Assembly (NCBI RefSeq): GCF_003710825.1
Contig: NZ_RHHQ01000030.1
Location: 1 to 63,413, forward strand
Length of the DNA: 63,413 nucleotides
Source: Brevibacillus fluminis
Lineage (GTDB): Bacteria > Bacillota > Bacilli > Brevibacillales > Brevibacillaceae
Reading direction: 5' to 3'
The notes beneath the pieces are model-generated. The model had not been told where the DNA came from. It saw only the letters and a list, made by a program, of their open reading frames with translations, and ran no database searches. Positions 50,978 through 59,540 of this stretch are shown piece after piece (the stretch's first letter is position 1; every line of letters begins with the position of its first letter). A program made the position numbers and the translations under genes.

Positions 50978-51379
50978 ATGGCTAAAAGAAAACAAGCGGC
51001 TGCTACTCGCACCCGTCGTCGTGATCGTAAAAACGTTGAAGTCGGCGTAGCACATATCCGCTCCACGTTCAACAACACGATCGTAACAATCACTGATACG
51101 CATGGTAACGCAATTTCTTGGTCTAGTGCTGGTGCCCTCGGCTTCCGGGGTTCGCGTAAGAGCACACCATTCGCAGCGCAAATGGCAGCAGAAACTGCAG
51201 CTAAAGTTGCAATGGACCATGGAATGCGTTCTTGCGAAGTGCTGGTAAAAGGACCGGGTGCCGGTCGTGAAGCAGCAATTCGTTCTTTGCAAGCAGCTGG
51301 TTTGGAAGTTAACATGATTAAAGATGTTACCCCAATTCCGCACAACGGCTGCCGTCCACCAAAACGTCGCCGCGTGTAA
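50978..51379 (+). CDS. rpsK: ribosomal protein S11
   Basis: A 133-aa platform protein. ASTFNNTIVT-like HIRSTFNNTIVTITDTHGN and the C-terminal PIPHNGCRPPKRRRV are typical. AAGGAGG precedes the ATG. Confidence 0.98.
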   Translation: MAKRKQAAATRTRRRDRKNVEVGVAHIRSTFNNTIVTITDTHGNAISWSSAGALGFRGSRKSTPFAAQMAAETAAKVAMDHGMRSCEVLVKGPGAGREAAIRSLQAAGLEVNMIKDVTPIPHNGCRPPKRRRV

Positions 51380-51481
51380 CCGGGTTTATAAAGTTCAGAA
51401 GATGTCCATACTAGAATGGTAGATTCTGCTGATTTTGCTTGACATGCACGCAAACGGTAAACCGCCGCAGGAAATTCATGA

Positions 51482-51501
51482 GTGGGCTTGAATGAGCCCA
51501 C
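51482..51501 (+). promoter_or_regulatory. hairpin upstream of rpoA
   Basis: GTGGGCT and AGCCCAC pair across TGAATG, 21 bases before the rpoA ribosome site. The rpsK-rpoA gap is 159 bases, longer than its neighbours. A perfect TTGACA at 51439 lacks a fitting -10. Confidence 0.4.
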
Positions 51502-51538
51502 CCTCGAATTTCGACGTTTTGAAGGAGGGTTTGTTTAA

Positions 51539-52483
51539 ATGATAGAAATAGAAAAACCAAGAATCGAGGTTGTGGAAGTAGACGAGAATAACCTGTACGG
51601 GAAATTCGTAGTCGAACCCCTTGAGCGTGGTTATGGCACAACCCTTGGTAACTCGCTGAGACGCATCCTTCTGTCTTCTTTGCCAGGTGCTGCTGTGACC
51701 TCGGTCCAAATCGATGGTGTATTGCATGAGTTCTCGACTGTTGAGGGTGTTGTGGAAGACGTCACAGAAATCATCCTGAACATCAAGGGCCTTGCTCTCA
51801 AAATCCATTCGGATGAAGAGAAAGTCATCGAGATTGATGCGGAAGGCGAAGGCGCAGTGAAGGCCGGAGATATCCGTGCTGATAGCGACGTTGAGATTTT
51901 GAACCCTGATCTCCACATCGCTACACTTGCAAAAGGCGGTCGTCTGCACATTCGCATGACAGCTGGACGCGGACGAGGTTATGTTCAAGCGGATGGCAAT
52001 AAAACCGAGGATCAACCAATCGGTGTAATACCGATCGATTCGATCTATACGCCTATCAAGCGTGTCAACTATCAGGTCGAAAATACCCGTGTCGGGCAAA
52101 TGACGAACTATGATAAGTTAACGCTTGAAGTATGGACTAATGGTAGCATCAGCCCTGAGGAAGCAGTAAGCCTCGGTGCAAAAATCATGAATGAGCACCT
52201 GAACCTGTTCGTCGGTCTGACCGATGAGGCGAAAGATGCGGAAATCATGGTTGAAAAAGAGGAAGACAAGAAAGAAAAAGTTCTGGAGATGACTATCGAA
52301 GAACTCGATCTTTCTGTACGTTCCTATAACTGCTTGAAACGTGCTGGTATCAACACGGTTCAAGAGTTGACACAAAAATCCGAGGAAGACATGATGAAAG
52401 TTCGTAACCTGGGCCGCAAATCCCTGGAAGAAGTTCAAGAAAAACTTCAAGAACTGGGTCTTTCCTTGCGTAACGATGAGTAG
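51539..52483 (+). CDS. rpoA: RNA polymerase alpha subunit
   Basis: A 314-aa assembly subunit. The N-terminal dimerisation domain has LERGYGTTLGNSLRRILLSSLPG; the C-terminal domain (about 245-314), which contacts UP elements and regulators, has LSVRSYNCLKRAGINTVQEL and NLGRKSLEEV. The linker is acidic and lysine-rich. AAGGAGGG precedes the ATG. Confidence 0.99.
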   Translation: MIEIEKPRIEVVEVDENNLYGKFVVEPLERGYGTTLGNSLRRILLSSLPGAAVTSVQIDGVLHEFSTVEGVVEDVTEIILNIKGLALKIHSDEEKVIEIDAEGEGAVKAGDIRADSDVEILNPDLHIATLAKGGRLHIRMTAGRGRGYVQADGNKTEDQPIGVIPIDSIYTPIKRVNYQVENTRVGQMTNYDKLTLEVWTNGSISPEEAVSLGAKIMNEHLNLFVGLTDEAKDAEIMVEKEEDKKEKVLEMTIEELDLSVRSYNCLKRAGINTVQELTQKSEEDMMKVRNLGRKSLEEVQEKLQELGLSLRNDE

Positions 52484-52495
52484 AAGTGGCACCTA

Positions 52496-52548
52496 GCGAA
52501 CATCTGAATCACGTTCGACTATCCGGAGTGATTCGTTCAAGTGTTCGC
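52496..52548 (+). promoter_or_regulatory. nested long-range hairpin upstream of rplQ
   Basis: GCGAACA (52496-52502) pairs with TGTTCGC (52542-52548), enclosing GAATCAC/GTGATTC (52506-52512 with 52528-52534). It lies in the 153-base rpoA-rplQ gap, with no T-run, so it is more like a regulatory or processing structure than a terminator. Confidence 0.5.
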
Positions 52549-52636
52549 GAGTAAGAGGCACCCGAGGGCACTCGAATCTTGCTCGAACACGATGCAAATT
52601 CGACGTAGTGCTCGCAAGGAAGAGGGAGGTAAGGAA

Positions 52637-52996
52637 ATGGCATACCGTAAATTGGGTCGTCGTAGCTCGGCTCGTAAGGCGCTGTTCCGCGACTTGGTAA
52701 CCGATTTGTTCATCAATGAGCGCATCGAAACAACTGAGACAAAAGCAAAAGAATTGCGTTCTATTGCTGAAAAAATGATTACCTTGGCGAAACGTGGCGA
52801 CTTGCATGCTCGCCGTCAGGTAGCTGCTTTCGTTCGTAACGAAGTAGCGACTGAAGAGGGCCGCGACGCTGTACAAAAACTGTTCGATGACATTGCTCCT
52901 CGCTATGCAGAGCGCAATGGCGGATACACTCGTATCCTCAAAGTAGGCCCACGCCGCGGCGACGCAGCACCTATGGCTTATATCGAATTGGTTTAA
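52637..52996 (+). CDS. rplQ: ribosomal protein L17
   Basis: A 119-aa protein at the tunnel exit. AYRKLGRRSSARKALFRDL and the C-terminal GGYTRILKVGPRRGDAAPMAYIEL are typical. GGGAGGT precedes ATG 52637; the frame open from 52541 lies in the leader. Confidence 0.98.
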   Translation: MAYRKLGRRSSARKALFRDLVTDLFINERIETTETKAKELRSIAEKMITLAKRGDLHARRQVAAFVRNEVATEEGRDAVQKLFDDIAPRYAERNGGYTRILKVGPRRGDAAPMAYIELV

Positions 52997-53008
52997 TTCA
53001 AGGATCGA

Positions 53009-53070
53009 CGTAAAAAGGGTGAGGGTAGGATTCGGTGCAACACCGGGTTCGATCATGCCCTTTTTTTACG
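53009..53070 (+). terminator. terminator after rplQ
   Basis: CGTAAAAAGGG (53009-53019) pairs with CCCTTTTTTTACG (53058-53070); GGTG/CACC pairs inside. It closes the alpha operon. Confidence 0.65.
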
Positions 53071-53120
53071 TTCGATTGTCGCAACATTCTATGCAATGCA
53101 TGAAGGATGTGGCAGCAGTG

Positions 53121-53972
53121 ATGAGCAGTGCTCCAATCGTTCAGGTAGATGGAGTTTCGTACGTTTACAGCGGTGAACAGGGCGAAGGCGCTAAGGTGCT
53201 CGACCATGTCGATTTAGTGATCGAGCAAGGGACGTTCGTTTCTGTGATCGGCCACAACGGTTCAGGCAAGTCAACGCTGGCGAAACTCTTAAATGCTTTG
53301 TTTGTTCCAACTGGCGGGGTCCTGCGAATTTGCCAGATGGATACCCGGGATACGGCATCGATTTGGGAAATCCGCCGGAATGTCGGAATGATTTTTCAAA
53401 ATCCTGATAATCAAATCATTGGCACGACCGTAGAAGATGATGTCGCCTTTGGTCTTGAAAATCTGGGGGTCCCTCCCGACGAGATGAGGATTCGGGTGAA
53501 TGAGGCACTCGCGTCCGTTCAGATGGAGTCGTTTGCCCTGAGTCAACCTCATAAGCTGTCAGGTGGACAAAAGCAGCGGGTGGCGATCGCCGGCGTGATG
53601 GCACTAAAGCCGAGTGTGATCATCATGGATGAGGCAACCGCGATGCTTGACCCGCAGGGGCGAAAAGAAGTGATGGCGCTGGCTCATCAGCTACATCGGA
53701 CAAATGGGGTTACGATTCTCAACATCACGCATTTTCCAGAGGAGACGATCGACTCGGATCGGGTTATCGTAATGTCCGGCGGGAAAGTGCTGCTTGATGG
53801 GACACCGGGACAGGTTTATCAGGAATATGAAACGCTGCGGGCAGTTGGATTGGATGTGCCGTTTGCCGTCCGCATGCAGCATCGCTTGGCTGAGGCAGGA
53901 GTAACCGTTAGCCCATCCTTGCGCCAAGAGGGAATGGTGGAAGAACTATGCAGATTGCTTTTGACCAGGTAA
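53121..53972 (+). CDS. ecfA1: ECF transporter ATPase EcfA1
   Basis: A 283-aa ABC ATPase that, with EcfA2 and EcfT, energises uptake of vitamins by interchangeable S-components. Walker A GHNGSGKS, signature LSGGQKQR and Walker B VIIMDEAT are intact. ATG 53121 follows AAGGATG; GTG 53118 and upstream ATG 53100 are alternatives, while the frame open from 53019 runs through the rplQ terminator. It overlaps ecfA2 by 25 bases. Confidence 0.95.
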   Translation: MSSAPIVQVDGVSYVYSGEQGEGAKVLDHVDLVIEQGTFVSVIGHNGSGKSTLAKLLNALFVPTGGVLRICQMDTRDTASIWEIRRNVGMIFQNPDNQIIGTTVEDDVAFGLENLGVPPDEMRIRVNEALASVQMESFALSQPHKLSGGQKQRVAIAGVMALKPSVIIMDEATAMLDPQGRKEVMALAHQLHRTNGVTILNITHFPEETIDSDRVIVMSGGKVLLDGTPGQVYQEYETLRAVGLDVPFAVRMQHRLAEAGVTVSPSLRQEGMVEELCRLLLTR

Positions 53973-54826
53973 GCCACATCTATGGAAAAGGAACACCTTT
54001 TGAAAAGAGGGCGCTGTCGGACATCTCGCTGACCATTCCATCAGGTGCCTATGTGGGGATCATTGGCCAGACAGGTTCAGGTAAGTCGACTTTGATCCAG
54101 CATCTAAATGGCCTTTTATTACCGACATCGGGCAGTATTCGTGTCGGTGATTGGGAAATCACGCCAGGGACCAAGCTCACTCCCGCATTTCGCCGCCATA
54201 TCGGCATTGTCTTTCAATATCCGGAGCACCAGCTGTTTGAGGAGACCATTGCCAAAGATGTGGCATATGGACCGATGCAATTCGGCGTACCAGCGGCGGA
54301 AACGGAGCAAAGGGTAGAGCAGGCGCTTGCGACCGTCGGCCTTTCTTACGCGGAGATGAAGGATCGGTCCCCGTTTCGCTTGAGCGGTGGACAGATGAGG
54401 CGCGTGGCGATTGCTGGTGTTTTGGCGATGGAGCCCAGTGTGCTTGTTTTGGATGAACCGACTGCAGGGCTAGATCCAGCCGGTCGTCAGGCCATTCTTG
54501 AGGCGATATATGATATTCACAAGGAACGCCGTTTAACGACGATCATGGTGACGCACAGCATGGAAGAGGCTGCACGGTATGCGGACTGGCTTATTGTAAT
54601 GGCAGGCGGGCAGATTGCGCTGCAGGGAACGCCACAGGACGTGTTCGCTGACAGCGACAGATTGCACGAGCTTTCCCTCGATGTGCCAGAGACGGTATCG
54701 TTTATCAGGCAGCTGAACAATAGGCTGCCGCAAGACAAGCAAATTCCCCTCTCGCTTTATCGTGAGGAGGAGCTTACGGACTATTTGGTTCGCCTGCTCC
54801 GTCCTGAAAAAGGGGGTGGCGATTGA
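53948..54826 (+). CDS. ecfA2: ECF transporter ATPase EcfA2
   Basis: A 292-aa ABC ATPase, partner of EcfA1. Walker A GQTGSGKS, signature LSGGQMRR and Walker B VLVLDEPT are intact, followed by the C-terminal ECF-type extension. Its start lies within ecfA1 and it touches ecfT, so the three subunits are made together. Confidence 0.96.
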   Translation: MQIAFDQVSHIYGKGTPFEKRALSDISLTIPSGAYVGIIGQTGSGKSTLIQHLNGLLLPTSGSIRVGDWEITPGTKLTPAFRRHIGIVFQYPEHQLFEETIAKDVAYGPMQFGVPAAETEQRVEQALATVGLSYAEMKDRSPFRLSGGQMRRVAIAGVLAMEPSVLVLDEPTAGLDPAGRQAILEAIYDIHKERRLTTIMVTHSMEEAARYADWLIVMAGGQIALQGTPQDVFADSDRLHELSLDVPETVSFIRQLNNRLPQDKQIPLSLYREEELTDYLVRLLRPEKGGGD

Positions 54827-55630
54827 GTGAGCATGCTGCAAAATGTCGCGATCGGTCAGTATGTGCCGGGCAATTCTACCGTACATCGGCTCGATCCGCG
54901 CAGCAAACTTATCTTTATCGTGCTGTTTGCGATCGCTGTGTTTCTCGCCAATAGCTTTGTGGCATACGGCCTTTTGGTGCTGTTTATCATTGGAGCGATC
55001 TGGTTGTCCCGCATTTCCCTTACTTACATCATAAAAGGACTTCAGCCCGTCTGGTTCCTCATGCTTTTTACCGTCATCATTCATTTGTTGCTAACCAAGG
55101 GTGGGGAAGTTTATTTTCGAATTGGTTGGTTCAGCATTGAAGAAGCAGGCGTGCAGCAAGCCATTTTCATCTCGCTTCGGTTAGGGCTTCTGGTGGTGAT
55201 TAGCTCGCTCTTGACGCTGACCACTGCGCCAATGGATCTAACAGACGGTTTGGAACGTTTGTTCGCTCCGCTGAAAAAGCTGAAGATGCCTGTCCACGAA
55301 GTGGCGCTGATGATGTCGATTGCCTTGCGGTTCATCCCGACGCTTCTAGAGGAAACCGACAAGATCATGAAAGCCCAGCAATCGCGTGGTGCTGATTTTA
55401 CCAGCGGATCTTTGTTGAAGCGGGTACAGCACATGCTGCCGATCGTCATTCCGCTGTTCATCAGCTCGTTTCGCAGGGCTGAGGAGTTGGCGTTGGCAAT
55501 GGAGGCGCGTGGGTATCGTGGCGGGACAGGGCGCACCCGGCTGCGTCAGCTTTCGTTTACGGGAAAAGACGTGTGGGTGCTGATTGTGGCGGTCGCGCTG
55601 ATTGTGTTATTAGGATGGTGGAGAAGTTGA
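54827..55630 (+). CDS. ecfT: ECF transporter transmembrane subunit EcfT
   Basis: A 267-aa membrane protein with about five to six helices that couples the ATPases to S-components. The two cytoplasmic coupling helices end in the family Ala-Arg-Gly-type motifs QQSRGADF and MEARGYRGG. GTG 54827 abuts the ecfA2 stop and follows GGGGGTGG; ATG 54833 is an alternative. It overlaps truA. Confidence 0.96.
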   Translation: MSMLQNVAIGQYVPGNSTVHRLDPRSKLIFIVLFAIAVFLANSFVAYGLLVLFIIGAIWLSRISLTYIIKGLQPVWFLMLFTVIIHLLLTKGGEVYFRIGWFSIEEAGVQQAIFISLRLGLLVVISSLLTLTTAPMDLTDGLERLFAPLKKLKMPVHEVALMMSIALRFIPTLLEETDKIMKAQQSRGADFTSGSLLKRVQHMLPIVIPLFISSFRRAEELALAMEARGYRGGTGRTRLRQLSFTGKDVWVLIVAVALIVLLGWWRS

Positions 55631-56364
55631 AGCGTCTGAAGTGCGTTGTTGCGTACGATGGAACAGACTATAGCGGGTTCCAGGTTCAGCCCGAGCAGGT
55701 GACTGTGCAAGGCACCATAGAGGCTGCACTGCAGCGGATCACCAGTGAGACGATCCAGATCGCCGGCTCCGGGCGCACTGATGCAGGTGTGCATGCACAA
55801 GGGCAAGTCTTTCACTTTGATACCCACTCGGCGATTCCGTTGGAGAAATGGCGCTTTGTATTGAACAATCAATTGCCCGACTCTATCGTCATTTTGTCTG
55901 TAGAGGATGCGCATCCTGATTTTCATGCCCGTTTCGATGTCGTGCGCAAGCAATATCGCTACTGCATCGACAATGGTTCGGTTCCGGAGCTGTTTCGCCA
56001 CCGCTACGCGGATCATTATCGGCACCCTCTGGATGTGGAATGCATGCAGGAGGCTGCCCGCTATTTGGTCGGGGAGCACGATTTCACCTCGTTTTGTTCG
56101 GCGAAAACCTTTGTCGAAGACAAGGTCCGCACGATCTATGAGCTGAAGGTCATGCGTGAAGGAGATTTGATTTGGATCATTTGTGAAGGAAACGGGTTTC
56201 TTTACAATATGGTGCGGATTATCGCCGGTACGCTGATTGAAGTAGGAGAAGGGAAGCGAGATCCCCACGATTTCGCTCGGATTCTGGCTGCCCGCGACCG
56301 GGAGCAGGCCGGCAAGACAGCCGCTGCCAAGGGTTTGACGATGTGGAAGGTTTTGTATGAATAA
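55627..56364 (+). CDS. truA: TruA, tRNA pseudouridine(38-40) synthase
   Basis: Converts U38-U40 in tRNA anticodon arms to pseudouridine. The 245-aa protein has VVAYDGTDYSGFQVQP and the catalytic aspartate in GSGRTDAGVHA. The start is uncertain: TTG 55627 (overlapping the ecfT stop by 4 bases, AGGATGG upstream) gives the normal length; GTG 55618 or ATG 55615 would add a few residues. Same order as in Bacillus. Confidence 0.94.
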   Translation: MKRLKCVVAYDGTDYSGFQVQPEQVTVQGTIEAALQRITSETIQIAGSGRTDAGVHAQGQVFHFDTHSAIPLEKWRFVLNNQLPDSIVILSVEDAHPDFHARFDVVRKQYRYCIDNGSVPELFRHRYADHYRHPLDVECMQEAARYLVGEHDFTSFCSAKTFVEDKVRTIYELKVMREGDLIWIICEGNGFLYNMVRIIAGTLIEVGEGKRDPHDFARILAARDREQAGKTAAAKGLTMWKVLYE

Positions 56365-56380
56365 GCTTTCTACTGGGTTC

Positions 56381-56409
56381 TTGACTGTGGCGGTTGAATG
56401 TAGTATGAT
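56381..56409 (+). promoter_or_regulatory. sigma-A promoter of rplM-rpsI
   Basis: TTGACT (56381-56386) and TATGAT (56404-56409) with a 17-base spacer, directly ahead of the L13 leader. Confidence 0.75.
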
Positions 56410-56414
56410 GATCC

Positions 56415-56510
56415 TTGGTATTTTCATACCCGCTAGCCCCACTCTAGCCCCGGGATTGAAAAACGAAGAACGAAGAATGTAATAGACACACGAGGGTCGG
56501 TTGCTACCCG
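56415..56510 (+). promoter_or_regulatory. L13 ribosomal protein leader
   Basis: The stretch ATACCCGCTAGCC, then TCTAGCCCCGGGATTGA and GTAATAGACAC follows the conserved order of the Bacillota L13 leader. It is followed by CGAGG/CCTCG pairing and a GAATTTTTTTTC run (about 56491-56541) that could act as the regulated terminator. L13 is the presumed ligand. Confidence 0.8.
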
Positions 56511-56568
56511 TTGCAGCTTCCTCGACGAATTTTTTTTCTTTACTGGAAACCATTTAGGAGGGACAAAC

Positions 56569-57006
56569 ATGCGTACCACATATATGGCTAAGCCGCTCGA
56601 AGTAGAGCGCAAATGGTACATCGTCGACGCAGAAGGTCAAACACTCGGTCGTTTGGCGAGTGAAGTAGCATCCATTCTGCGCGGTAAATTGAAACCTGAA
56701 TTCACTCCACACGTTGATGCTGGTGATTTCGTGGTTGTAATCAACGCAGACAAAGTTAAATTGACTGGTAAAAAACTGAGTGACAAGATTTACTACACTC
56801 ACTCCCTTTATCCAGGTGGTTTGAAATCCAAAACAGCTGGTGAAATGCTCGCGACTCGTCCAGATCGCATGTTTGAAATCGCAGTGAAAGGCATGCTGCC
56901 TAAGAACCGTCTGGGTCGTCAAATCTTCACTAAGTTGAAAGTTTATGCAGGTTCTGAACATCCGCATGCAGCTCAAAAACCAGAAGCTTGGCAAATTCGC
57001 GGCTAA
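56569..57006 (+). CDS. rplM: ribosomal protein L13
   Basis: A 145-aa early-assembly protein. KPLEVERKWYIVDAEGQTLGRLA and MLPKNRLGRQIFTKLKVYAG are typical. AGGAGGG precedes the ATG. Presumably autoregulated through the leader. Confidence 0.98.
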   Translation: MRTTYMAKPLEVERKWYIVDAEGQTLGRLASEVASILRGKLKPEFTPHVDAGDFVVVINADKVKLTGKKLSDKIYYTHSLYPGGLKSKTAGEMLATRPDRMFEIAVKGMLPKNRLGRQIFTKLKVYAGSEHPHAAQKPEAWQIRG

Positions 57007-57029
57007 AACAGTAAGGGAGGAAAAATCTC

Positions 57030-57422
57030 GTGGCACAGGTTCAATACTACGGTACAGGTCGTCGTAAGCACTCTGTAGCACGCGTTCGTTTGGTTCCGGG
57101 CGAAGGTCGCATCGTAATCAACAAGCGTGAGATGGATAAATATTTTGGTTTGGAAACTTTGAAATTGATCGTAAAACAACCACTCGTTCTGACTGAAACT
57201 CTCGGTCGTTACGATGTATTGGTTAACGTAAACGGTGGCGGTACAACTGGCCAAGCTGGTGCAATCCGTCATGGCGTTTCCCGTGCTCTGCTGAAAGCAG
57301 ACCCAGAACTCCGCGGTGCTTTGAAGCGCGCTGGATTCCTGACTCGCGACCCACGCATGAAAGAACGTAAAAAATACGGTCTCAAAGCTGCTCGTCGCGC
57401 TCCACAGTTCTCCAAACGTTAA
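57030..57422 (+). CDS. rpsI: ribosomal protein S9
   Basis: A 130-aa protein whose C-terminal tail (RRAPQFSKR) reaches the P-site tRNA. VQYYGTGRRKHSVARVRL and GGGTTGQAGAIRHGVSRAL are family motifs. GTG 57030 follows AGGGAGG. Confidence 0.98.
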   Translation: MAQVQYYGTGRRKHSVARVRLVPGEGRIVINKREMDKYFGLETLKLIVKQPLVLTETLGRYDVLVNVNGGGTTGQAGAIRHGVSRALLKADPELRGALKRAGFLTRDPRMKERKKYGLKAARRAPQFSKR

Positions 57423-57438
57423 TCAGCCTTATGGCGAA

Positions 57439-57474
57439 AAAACCCTTGTCTCTTTTGGGAGACAAGGGTTTTTC
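57439..57474 (+). terminator. rho-independent terminator after rpsI
   Basis: AAAACCCTTGTCTC pairs with GAGACAAGGGTTTT, followed by TCTT. It ends the rplM-rpsI unit. Confidence 0.9.
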
Positions 57475-57554
57475 TTGTTTTGCGGAGCTTGGTCATAATT
57501 TTCTCGCCTGTCCCATATCATGGGAAAGAACAAGAGAAAAGGGGCGAGCGCGCG

Positions 57555-58271
57555 GTGATAAAAAAAGGGATTGGCTGGGTTTTGGCATTTTTTTTACTCG
57601 TCGCAATCTTTACCTATAAAACGCCTGAACACACGTCCTGGACTGCGTGGTCATTACCGTTGGCGGGAACGGTCATCGCCATTGATCCTGGTCACGGTGG
57701 CATCGATGGCGGCGCGGTGAGCAAAGATGGTAAGATTGTGGAAAAAGAGGTGTCGCTGCCAATCAGCATGTACCTGCGGGACTTTTTGCAGGAGTCTGGC
57801 GCTTATGTCATCATGACGAGGGAAGAAGATAAAGATCTGGCTCCGGCGGATGTGAACAAAATCAGGAAGCGTAAGACGGAGGATTTACGCAATCGCGTGA
57901 AATTCGTGAATGCCAATGCCCCCGATTTTTTGGTCAGCATCCACTTAAACTCAATTCCGTCACCGAAATGGTCGGGTGCGCAGACGTTTTACTACCCGGC
58001 TTATAAAGAAAGCGGTGAGCTGGCGGGACTTATTCAGGACGAGATCAAGCGGGTGATGGAAAACACGGATCGCGTACCGAAAAAGACCGATGACGTTTAT
58101 TTGATTCGTGAAGTTTCCTGCCCGGCCGTGTTGGTCGAGGTTGGCTTTTTGTCCAATACGAAGGAAGCGAAGCAACTGCAGGATACCGCTTATCAAAAGG
58201 CGATGGCCAACGCAATTTATCAGGGCATTTTACGTCATTTTGCCGGAGAGAAGATTACGAATACTCCGTAA
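57555..58271 (+). CDS. cwlD: CwlD, N-acetylmuramoyl-L-alanine amidase (spore cortex)
   Basis: CwlD acts in the forespore, removing peptides from muramic acid so that PdaA can form muramic-delta-lactam in cortex. The 238-aa protein has an N-terminal membrane anchor/signal (about residues 6-21), then an Amidase_3 domain with zinc His47 in DPGHGGIDGGA, a glutamate in VEKEV, HLNSIPS, and the catalytic VEVGFLSN. GTG 57555 with AAGGGGCGAG upstream gives the family length; the frame open from 57480 has an extra N-terminus without support. Confidence 0.94.
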   Translation: MIKKGIGWVLAFFLLVAIFTYKTPEHTSWTAWSLPLAGTVIAIDPGHGGIDGGAVSKDGKIVEKEVSLPISMYLRDFLQESGAYVIMTREEDKDLAPADVNKIRKRKTEDLRNRVKFVNANAPDFLVSIHLNSIPSPKWSGAQTFYYPAYKESGELAGLIQDEIKRVMENTDRVPKKTDDVYLIREVSCPAVLVEVGFLSNTKEAKQLQDTAYQKAMANAIYQGILRHFAGEKITNTP

Positions 58272-58366
58272 GTGCTTCGCCGTTGTACGGTTGTTTGGCG
58301 GATATGCTATAATTGACCGCAAATGGAGAGCATACTGGAATCATTACTGTGAATAGAGGTGGAAGA

Positions 58367-59467
58367 ATGATTACGAAGGAGCAAGTGCTTGAAGCCCTTC
58401 GGGATGTGAAAGATCCGGAGATCAATCGCAGTCTCGTCGAATTGAACATGATTCGCGATATTCAAATTAACGGCTCGCACGTGTCACTTGAAGTTGTGCT
58501 GACCATTTCGGGCTGTCCACTCAAGGTTACGATCGAAGAAGATGTCGTTGCTGCAATCAAAGCGTTGGGAGCAGAGCAAGTGAACCTTCGTTTTGGGGCG
58601 ATGACGGATGAGGAGCGCGCAGCATTAATCGCGCAGCTGCGCGGCGGACAAAAGCAGCAGCAGCCAGGACAAGCTCCACTGCTCAACCCGATCTTAGCTA
58701 AAGAGTCCACCACGACGTTTATTGCCGTAACATCCGGCAAAGGTGGAGTGGGGAAATCGACCGTCACTGTCAATCTGGCTGTGGCATTGGCGAGACAAGG
58801 CAAAAAAGTCGGCATCATTGATGCAGATATTTATGGCTTTAGTGTGCCCGATATGATGAATATTGAACAACGTCCAACGATCATTGGAGAAATGATCCTG
58901 CCGATCGATAAATTCGGGGTCAAAGTCATGTCGATGGGATTCTTCGTGGAAGACAACTCGCCGGTGATTTGGCGCGGTCCGATGCTGGGTAAAATGCTGC
59001 GCAACTTCTTTACGGAAGTACACTGGGGGGAAGAGCTGGATTACCTGCTGTTAGACTTGCCGCCAGGAACCGGCGATATGGCCCTGGATGTCCATCAGAT
59101 GATTCCGCAAAGCTTGGAGATCGTCGTGACTACCCCTCACCCTACTGCGGCCTTCGTAGCGGCTCGTGCGGGTGCTATGGCGATGCGTACCGGTCATGAG
59201 ATCCTCGGGGTCGTCGAAAATATGGCATGGTATGAAGCGAAAGATGGCTCGAAGGAGTTCGTATTTGGCCGAGGCGGCGGGGCAAAATTGGCGGAGACGC
59301 TTGCATGTGAGCTTCTTGCGCAAATCCCGTTGGGACAGCCGGAGAATCACCCGCAGGAGCCGGATTATTCTCCGTCCGTATACAAACAGGATAGTACCAT
59401 CGGAAAACTGTATATGGAAATGGCTCAGCGAGTCATCGATAAATGTGAAGTGAAAGCCACTCTGTAA
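58367..59467 (+). CDS. salA: SalA/Mrp, P-loop ATPase of the Mrp/NBP35 family
   Basis: A 366-aa protein with an N-terminal DUF59/MIP18-like domain (about 1-90) and an Mrp ATPase domain with the deviant Walker A GKGGVGKS (124-131). Homologues are iron-sulfur carriers; Bacillus SalA represses scoC in an ATP-dependent manner. No CXXC pair of the cluster-binding type is visible near the C-terminus. ATG 58367 follows GAGGTGG. The same gene follows cwlD in Bacillus. Confidence 0.92.
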   Translation: MITKEQVLEALRDVKDPEINRSLVELNMIRDIQINGSHVSLEVVLTISGCPLKVTIEEDVVAAIKALGAEQVNLRFGAMTDEERAALIAQLRGGQKQQQPGQAPLLNPILAKESTTTFIAVTSGKGGVGKSTVTVNLAVALARQGKKVGIIDADIYGFSVPDMMNIEQRPTIIGEMILPIDKFGVKVMSMGFFVEDNSPVIWRGPMLGKMLRNFFTEVHWGEELDYLLLDLPPGTGDMALDVHQMIPQSLEIVVTTPHPTAAFVAARAGAMAMRTGHEILGVVENMAWYEAKDGSKEFVFGRGGGAKLAETLACELLAQIPLGQPENHPQEPDYSPSVYKQDSTIGKLYMEMAQRVIDKCEVKATL

Positions 59468-59484
59468 AGAGTGGCTTTTTTACA
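59453..59484 (+). terminator. terminator overlapping the salA stop codon
   Basis: AAAGCCACTCT pairs with AGAGTGGCTTT around GTAA, followed by TTT. A second hairpin, AAAGCTTGG/CCAAGCTTT, follows at about 59491-59513 and may serve gerD on the opposite strand. Confidence 0.8.
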
Positions 59485-59540
59485 GCTTAAAAAGCTTGGG
59501 AGTGCCAAGCTTTCTAAAGCGTGAAACAATGCGTAGCGTT

